Below are positions 59,125 to 64,000 of a DNA stretch of 64,000 nt, in pieces. Below the pieces are notes generated by a model. The model worked only from the letters and a program-made list of their open reading frames with translations, ran no database searches and was not told where the DNA came from. The DNA comes from Marmoricola sp. (GTDB lineage Bacteria > Actinomycetota > Actinomycetes > Propionibacteriales > Nocardioidaceae): NCBI GenBank assembly GCA_025964775.1, contig JAOPYE010000028.1, positions 24,860 to 88,859 of the forward strand, in the 5' to 3' direction. Numbering within the stretch: the stretch's first letter is position 1; each line of letters begins with the position of its first letter. The position numbers were made by a program, and so were the translations under genes.

Positions 59125-60276
59125 TCACCAGACGGCGAGCTCGTCGCCCAGGCTCTCGTCGAGTCCTGATGGCGAGCGGAGCCTGACGAAGCGGGCCCGC
59201 TGTGCGTCGCGCGGAGTCAGGGCGATCGGTTCGCCGCTGACGTACGCGCTCGCCACGGCCCGGAAGTGGACACCGTCCGTCGAGAGTTCGAGGACGACCT
59301 GACCGGCGAACCCGCGGGCGACGACGAGGTGGACCGGCCTCAGGACGCCCAGGTCGATCACGGCTCCTGTGACGACCTTGCCGCCACCGCCCAGGCGCCC
59401 GGGTGCGTCCACAACTCCGTCGGTGAGTGCGCACGCAGACGAGGGACGGACGACGCGGGGCCTTGTCCCGGTCACCGCGGCGCACGGCTTTCCGCGCGAG
59501 GGCGGCGGTCCGGAAGTCGGCCGGACCGGGACCGGGCTGGAGAGATAGGAGACCCGGACGTCGCCGGTGCCCTGCCCACCCTGCAGGTGAGCCTCCACGT
59601 CGAAGGACAGGGTGCTGGGGAAGTCCTCGAGCACGCGAGTATCGAGGGTTCCCTTGCGGTCGTGGAGCGGTTGGTCCCAGATCAGGGTCTGGTGGTCGAA
59701 CACCCGAACGCTGTAGGTCTTGTTCGATCCGTGGATGAACGGGTTCGGCCCGATCTCCACCTGGACTGTCTCCGGCCGATGAGTCGACTGGGTGACCCGG
59801 TCGTTCGGCCAGACCACCTGGGCGTCCGGCACCCGGACCCGGGTGCTCTTCGCCGCGAACCGAACAGTGGTGCTGGCACCGCCATCGGAACCGACCACGA
59901 CGTCGAGCGTGTCCTCGAGACCGAGCGAGCCCTGGGTCTCGGCGCCTGTGAGGGTGAACGAGTACCGGCCTGTTCCGTCGGTGGTTGTCGTCCGCGCCCG
60001 GTCGCAGACCGCCGGCGGATCGGGCGCGAAACAGATCGCGCTCAACGTCCCGAGAGCCAGGATCGAGCCGAACAGCACCTGACCGAGGTCAGCCTCGCGG
60101 ACCAGTATCACCCGAACGTGCCGGACGGGTTCTCCACCGGGACCGACGACACGTCCGGACACGTGCACGGTCGCGTTCGGTGCCACCTTGCTGAACGAGC
60201 AGGCAGCCAGCGAGCCGACCGCAGCGCCGATCAGGACCGCTGCGAGCGCCATCCGGAGGGACCGCCGCCGAGCCAT
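59125..60276 (-). CDS. Lipoprotein with carboxypeptidase-regulatory-like and discoidin-like parts
   Basis: A 383-residue lipoprotein. The signal peptide ends with the lipobox SLAAC (Cys about residue 26). Then follows a carboxypeptidase-regulatory-like beta domain (VSGRVVGPGGEPVRHVRVIL, TTTTDGTGRYSFTL), with a hydrophobic, cysteine-containing insert in between (GSILALGTLSAICFAPDPPAVC). The final 120 residues (VVDAPGRLGGGGKVVTGAVIDLG, VVLELSTDGVHFRAVASA, RFVRLRSPSG) resemble a discoidin/F5-8C ligand-binding fold. It probably binds a surface or glycan ligand. It begins 16 nt upstream of the end of the next minus-strand gene. Confidence 0.8.
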   Translation of the reverse strand: MARRRSLRMALAAVLIGAAVGSLAACSFSKVAPNATVHVSGRVVGPGGEPVRHVRVILVREADLGQVLFGSILALGTLSAICFAPDPPAVCDRARTTTTDGTGRYSFTLTGAETQGSLGLEDTLDVVVGSDGGASTTVRFAAKSTRVRVPDAQVVWPNDRVTQSTHRPETVQVEIGPNPFIHGSNKTYSVRVFDHQTLIWDQPLHDRKGTLDTRVLEDFPSTLSFDVEAHLQGGQGTGDVRVSYLSSPVPVRPTSGPPPSRGKPCAAVTGTRPRVVRPSSACALTDGVVDAPGRLGGGGKVVTGAVIDLGVLRPVHLVVARGFAGQVVLELSTDGVHFRAVASAYVSGEPIALTPRDAQRARFVRLRSPSGLDESLGDELAVW

Positions 60277-60291
60277 GCTGCGAGCCTACGG

Positions 60292-61266
60292 TCAGCCCTG
60301 CACTACGAGAACCTTGTCGGCGGTCCGGCGGATCGTCTCGGCGAACGTCTCGTGCAGCTCGACCGGCAGGTCGTGTCCCATCCCGGGGATCAGCAGCAGG
60401 TTCGCGCCGGGGATCGCCTGGGCGGTGGCGCGACCCCCGGAGGGGTGCACCATCCGGTCCTCCATGCCGTGGACGACCGCGGCCGGCATCCGCAGTGAGT
60501 GCAGCGCGCGACCACGATCGGGCTGCGTCAGGACCGCCAGCATCTGCCGCAGGTTGCCGGCCGCGCTGACGCCGCGGTCGTAGGTCTCCGAGGCCCGGGC
60601 GTCGGCGGACTCGCGCGCTTCGGGGTAGCCGGGCGATCCGATCAGGGCGCTGACCTTGCGGGCGCCCTCGATGTAGGCCTCCTTGGTCGTGCCGCGCGGC
60701 GCGAGCAGGACCGGGATCAGCCGCGGGTCCTGCCAGCCGACGGTACGGCGTCCGGTCGTCGACATGATCGAGACCAGGCTGCGCACCCGTGCCGGCTCGG
60801 CGATCGCCATGCTCTGCGCGATCATGCCGCCCATCGACACGCCGGTCACGTGCGCCGAGGAGATGCCCAGATGGTCCAGCAGCCCGAACGCGTCGGTCGC
60901 CAGGTCGGTGATGGCGTAAGGCGCTTTCGTCCTGGCATTGAACGCCGTCCTCCCCAGGAACGCCTGGACCAGCATCCGTCGGGTGACCCTGCCGGTGCCG
61001 CGGCTGGACCTGCCCGTGTCCCGGTTGTCGTACCGGATCACGAAGAAGCCCTGGCGGGCCAGCAGCGTGCACAGCGCCGGGTCCCACCAGGTCATCGGTC
61101 CGCCCAGCCCCATCACGAGCAGGAGCGGCTCGGCCGCGGGGTCGCCGAAGGTCTGGTAGCAGAGCTCGACACCGGGACTGACCGGCGCGTAGAGCTCTCC
61201 GCTGACGACGATCTCGGACTCGCCCGCGGCGTCGGGTGAGTTCCTGCGGGATCGGATGCGCGGCAT
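60292..61266 (-). CDS. Alpha/beta hydrolase
   Basis: A 324-residue cytosolic alpha/beta-fold hydrolase. The oxyanion region is LLVMGLGGPMTWWDP, the nucleophile elbow GVSMGGM with the catalytic Ser, the acid in GMEDRMVHP and the catalytic His in GMGHDLP. RYDNRDTGRSS is typical of the esterase/epoxide hydrolase/proline iminopeptidase group. The ATG at 61266 is the only reasonable start. It is co-directional with the lipoprotein gene downstream, 15 nt apart. Substrate unknown. Confidence 0.88.
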   Translation of the reverse strand: MPRIRSRRNSPDAAGESEIVVSGELYAPVSPGVELCYQTFGDPAAEPLLLVMGLGGPMTWWDPALCTLLARQGFFVIRYDNRDTGRSSRGTGRVTRRMLVQAFLGRTAFNARTKAPYAITDLATDAFGLLDHLGISSAHVTGVSMGGMIAQSMAIAEPARVRSLVSIMSTTGRRTVGWQDPRLIPVLLAPRGTTKEAYIEGARKVSALIGSPGYPEARESADARASETYDRGVSAAGNLRQMLAVLTQPDRGRALHSLRMPAAVVHGMEDRMVHPSGGRATAQAIPGANLLLIPGMGHDLPVELHETFAETIRRTADKVLVVQG

Positions 61267-61348
61267 CAGGGGCCTTTCGGAGCGGTATGTCGGAAAATCT
61301 ACGTAAAGAGCATCGCCGACTCGCGTGACGAAATCAGTCGAGTTGCGT

Positions 61349-61375
61349 TTGAAGAACTGTGGTTTCCGTTACGTT
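61349..61375 (+). promoter_or_regulatory. Promoter of the esterase gene
   Basis: TTGAAG (61349-61354) and TACGTT (61370-61375) are spaced 15 nt and followed 7 nt later by the GTG at 61383, so the transcript is probably leaderless. Confidence 0.5.
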
Positions 61376-61382
61376 CGGCTCC

Positions 61383-62246
61383 GTGAACTCACCGATGGGC
61401 GATTTCCTCAAGCCCGAAGGCTTTGCTGGTCCCCAAGGTCTCAGAGCGCTGTCCCGCGAGGGAAGCGTCGTCTCCGAGGCCGCCCGGTACGTCGTGCGCG
61501 CCCGTGCCGAGCGCAAGGCTCGCTCCGCGCAGCCGTACGCCGGCCACCACCGTCCGCTCGGAGTCGAACCGGTCCTCCTGGTTCCCGGGTTCATGGCGGG
61601 CGACGCGACCCTGGCGCCGATGGCGAGGATGCTGCGCGGCGCCGGCTACCGGACCTACAAGTCTCAGATCCACATCAACATGGGCTGCACCCGCGAGGCG
61701 GCCGATCGGCTAGAACGCCGGGTCGAGTCGATCGCGCTGCGGCGGGGTCGCAAGGTGAGCATCGTCGGGCACAGCCTGGGCGGCATGCTGGCGCGGGCCC
61801 TGGCGGCCCGCCGGCCCGACCTGATCGCCGGCATCGTCTCGATGGGCAGCCCGATCATGGCTCCTGGCGCGGTCCACGATGTCCTGGCCTGGGATGCCGA
61901 GCTGCTGACCCGGCTGACCCGTGCCGGGTTCGGCGGCCTGATGAGCGAGGACTGCATCGCCGGCGCGTGCGCGCGGGCGAGCTTCGAGGAGAGTCACGCA
62001 CCGCTCGACCCCGACGTCGGGTTCACGGCGATCTACTCCCGACGCGACGGCATCGTCGACTGGCGTGCCTGTATCGACCCCGCCGCGGTCGCGGTCGAGG
62101 TGGGCGCGAGCCATGTCGGGATGGCGCTGGACCCGCTGGTCTTCGACGCCGTACGGATGGCTCTGGAGACCCAGAGCGTCAGTCGGGCCAACCGACGCGA
62201 AGCTCCGAGCGACGCGGTGCCGCTGCTCCCTGCCGTGCACAGCTGA
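61383..62246 (+). CDS. Alpha/beta hydrolase, triacylglycerol-lipase-like
   Basis: A 287-residue alpha/beta hydrolase of the bacterial lipase/PGAP1-like type. VLLVPGFMAGDATLAPMAR forms the oxyanion region, GHSLGGMLARALA carries the catalytic Ser, and SRRDGIVDW with GASHVGM fit the acid and His. No signal peptide is seen, so it acts inside the cell. The GTG at 61383 is chosen over a GTG at 61359 and an ATG at 61395 because of the promoter spacing. Its last 68 nt overlap the 3' end of the convergent PfkB kinase gene, an unusually long overlap. Confidence 0.84.
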   Translation: MNSPMGDFLKPEGFAGPQGLRALSREGSVVSEAARYVVRARAERKARSAQPYAGHHRPLGVEPVLLVPGFMAGDATLAPMARMLRGAGYRTYKSQIHINMGCTREAADRLERRVESIALRRGRKVSIVGHSLGGMLARALAARRPDLIAGIVSMGSPIMAPGAVHDVLAWDAELLTRLTRAGFGGLMSEDCIAGACARASFEESHAPLDPDVGFTAIYSRRDGIVDWRACIDPAAVAVEVGASHVGMALDPLVFDAVRMALETQSVSRANRREAPSDAVPLLPAVHS

Positions 62247-63090
62247 GTCCTGCCACCTCGGTCGCAGCCCGGAGCAGGTGCTCGAGGGCGGCCTCGTCGT
62301 GCGGTACGCCACCGGCGTACCGGCCCATGGCGTTGGACTCGAGCAGGACGGCGAGCGTGGCTGCCATGAAGGCGTCACCGGCACCGACCGTGTCGACGAC
62401 GGTGACCGGATGCGCCGGGACGTCGACCGCCAGACCGTCGACGTAGGCAGTGGCGCCGCGGGCACCGCGCGTCAGGATCACCAGCTCGGTGCGATCACCG
62501 GTGAGCAACGAGCGCGCGATGACGTCCGGGTCGGCTCCGGGATGCAGCAGGGCGATGTCGTGCTCGCTGAGCTTGACCAGGTGGGCGCGGTCGGCGAGCG
62601 ACTCGACGTCGCGCCAGGACTGGTCCTGGCCGATGAGCACCTGGGCGCGGACGTTCGGGTCGTAGCTCACGAAGACGTCGAGTGCCCAGGCCTGCTCGAC
62701 GAGGTCGAGCACGCTGTCGCGACCCGGTTCCAGCACCGTGCCCAGCGAGCCCACGTGCAGCGCGTCGCAGTCCGGCAGCTCCTGGCCCGAGAGGTACCAG
62801 GTCACGTCGAGGTCGTAGGTCGGTTCGCCATCGATGACGCGCACGCGTGCGGTCGACGTGCGACCGCCGCGACTCGGTGCCGCGATGAGCTCGATCTCGC
62901 TGGCCTGCACGTAGCGCACGATCTGCTCGCCACGCTCGTCGTTGCCGACCTCGGTGATGAGCAGGGCAGGTACGTCGAGACGGCCCAGGGCCACCGCGAC
63001 GTTGAGCGGCGAGCCGCCGACGGTTTCGACGATGCTGCCGTCGGCACCAGGGGTGAGGTCGACGAGGGACTCGCCGACGACGACGATCAT
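62179..63090 (-). CDS. PfkB-family carbohydrate kinase (fructokinase-like)
   Basis: A 303-residue ribokinase-fold sugar kinase. The N-terminal PfkB signature region is GGSPLNVAVALGRLDV (residues about 25-40), and the catalytic C-terminal signature is DTVGAGDAFMAATLA with the base Asp. SYDPNVRAQVL and VILTRGARG are also typical of fructokinases, so phosphorylation of fructose or a related sugar is likely. The gene lies 30 nt downstream of glpX on the same strand. The C-terminal 22 codons overlap the convergent hydrolase gene. Confidence 0.88.
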   Translation of the reverse strand: MIVVVGESLVDLTPGADGSIVETVGGSPLNVAVALGRLDVPALLITEVGNDERGEQIVRYVQASEIELIAAPSRGGRTSTARVRVIDGEPTYDLDVTWYLSGQELPDCDALHVGSLGTVLEPGRDSVLDLVEQAWALDVFVSYDPNVRAQVLIGQDQSWRDVESLADRAHLVKLSEHDIALLHPGADPDVIARSLLTGDRTELVILTRGARGATAYVDGLAVDVPAHPVTVVDTVGAGDAFMAATLAVLLESNAMGRYAGGVPHDEAALEHLLRAATEVAGLSCARQGAAAPRRSELRVGWPD

Positions 63091-63120
63091 CGGACGATCA
63101 TGCGATCGCCACCGAGGTGC

Positions 63121-64000
63121 TCAGCGCTCGAAGTCGACGTTGGCGTAGGCGCGAAGCTTGCTGAGCTTGTGGTCGCTGATGATCTCGCGGATCGTGCCGC
63201 TGCGACTGCGCATCACCAGCGAGTGCGTGGAGGCGCCGCCGGCGCGGTAGCGCACGCCCTTCATGAGCTCACCGTCGGTGATCCCGGTCGCGACGAAGAA
63301 GCAGTCGTCGCCGGAGACCAGGTCGTCGGTGTAGAGCACCCGCTCGAGGTCGTGACCGGCCTGGATCGCGCGCTCGCGCTCGTCGCCGTCGGTCGGCCAG
63401 AGCCGCCCCTGGATGACGCCGTCGAGGCACTTCAGTGCGCAGGCCGTGATGATGCCTTCCGGCGTACCGCCGATACCGAGGAGTAGGTCGACACCGGTAT
63501 CGGCGCGGGCAGCCATGATGGCGCCGGCGACGTCGCCGTCGGTGATGAACTTGATCCGGGCACCGGTGTCGCGGATCTCGCTGGCCAGCTGCTCGTGGCG
63601 CGGGCGGTCCAGCAGGACGACCGTGACGTCCTCGGGCTTGCCGCCCTTGGCCTTGGCGACCTGGTGGATGTTCTCGGCGACCGGGTATCGGATGTCCACG
63701 ACGTCCGCGGCCTCCTGCCCGGTCACGAGCTTCTCCATGTAGAAGACGGCCGACGGGTCGTACATCGAGCCGCGCGGCGACACGGCCAGCTCCGACACGG
63801 CGTTGGTCATGCCCTTGGCGGTGAGGGTGGTGCCGTCGATCGGGTCGACCGCGACGTCGCACTCGGGGCCCGTGCCGTCGCCGACCTCCTCGCCGTTGTA
63901 AAGCATCGGGGCGTTGTCCTTCTCGCCCTCCCCGATCACGACCGTGCCCTTCATGCCGATGCTGGAGATCATCACGCGCATGGCGTTGACGGCCACGCCG
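63121..64000 (-). CDS. glpX: Fructose-1,6-bisphosphatase, class II (C-terminal part)
   Basis: The last 293 residues of a GlpX-type fructose-1,6-bisphosphatase, the gluconeogenic phosphatase of actinobacteria. The N-terminus lies beyond the right edge: full-length proteins have a further 35-50 residues. Metal and substrate motifs visible are [35 protein letters not shown] and [16 protein letters not shown]. It is co-directional with the PfkB kinase, 30 nt apart, which would place fructose phosphates as the shared theme. Confidence 0.94.
   Translation of the reverse strand, partial: GVAVNAMRVMISSIGMKGTVVIGEGEKDNAPMLYNGEEVGDGTGPECDVAVDPIDGTTLTAKGMTNAVSELAVSPRGSMYDPSAVFYMEKLVTGQEAADVVDIRYPVAENIHQVAKAKGGKPEDVTVVLLDRPRHEQLASEIRDTGARIKFITDGDVAGAIMAARADTGVDLLLGIGGTPEGIITACALKCLDGVIQGRLWPTDGDERERAIQAGHDLERVLYTDDLVSGDDCFFVATGITDGELMKGVRYRAGGASTHSLVMRSRSGTIREIISDHKLSKLRAYANVDFER

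Overview
The window is about 64 kb of very GC-rich, densely packed actinobacterial chromosome. A mycothiol S-conjugate amidase (mca), a mycothiol-type DinB/TIGR03086 protein, a BTAD (SARP-type) regulator, DUF4307 and DUF5709 proteins and many leaderless promoters all point to Actinomycetota. The gene mix and style suggest a Nocardioides-like member of the Propionibacteriales; that is inference, since no rRNA or tRNA is present. I saw no insertion sequence, prophage, CRISPR array, rRNA or tRNA.

Layout. 1-12.9 kb is a nitrogen-scavenging island. A minus-strand operon runs, with ATGA/GTGA overlaps throughout, from two DUF1989 proteins through a biotin-dependent urea/guanidine-type carboxylase, allophanate hydrolase, an arylmalonate-decarboxylase/Asp-Glu-racemase-like enzyme and a cytosine-deaminase-like amidohydrolase, into a further gene cut by the left edge. 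A divergent plus-strand operon carries a GntR/FCD regulator, an acetamidase/formamidase and an AtzH-like domain fused to an amidase. Set between them is a DUF1275 membrane protein. 12.9-19.2 kb has a PAS histidine kinase, an ABC exporter pair and a secreted beta-propeller phosphoesterase. 19.2-26.9 kb has a RIO kinase with an overlapping small leader frame, an MDR reductase, a second secreted phosphoesterase with PKD/FN3 domains, a HAD hydrolase, an MFS transporter and a DeoR regulator with a clean operator. 26.9-30.5 kb has a cold-shock gene, a frameshifted MmyB-type regulator, msrA, a secreted DUF5995 protein and a Doc-type toxin-antitoxin pair.

30.5-38.4 kb is housekeeping: metB, a DUF202 protein, a MutL/GlmL-type ATPase, an AI-2E-family permease and ilvA (closely spaced or overlapping), greA, DUF4307, mca and a ferredoxin/CDGSH protein with an unusual ligand set. 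38.8-47.2 kb is more accessory: an antiporter, a nitrilase-methyltransferase operon divergent from a small SARP-like regulator, a GDSL esterase, a multiply frameshifted secreted-protein gene and an aldo-keto reductase. 47.3-64 kb has a DUF255 thioredoxin-like protein, a TrhA-type membrane protein, a cis-prenyltransferase, phoH2 with a hairpin-rich leader, a lytic transglycosylase, an SDR, both class II (fumC) and class I fumarases within 5 kb, two lipoproteins, two alpha/beta hydrolases, a PfkB sugar kinase and the C-terminal part of glpX.

How the genes work together. The clearest functional unit is the left island: the carboxylase, the two DUF1989 subunits and allophanate hydrolase form a complete route from guanidine (or urea) to ammonia and CO2, and the surrounding amidases, amidohydrolase and decarboxylase-like enzyme look like feeder steps from a larger N-rich compound. 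A repeated promoter arrangement (a -10 hexamer such as TAGGCT followed by 6-7 nt and then the start codon) marks leaderless transcription at metB, mca, uppS, fumC, fumA and others.
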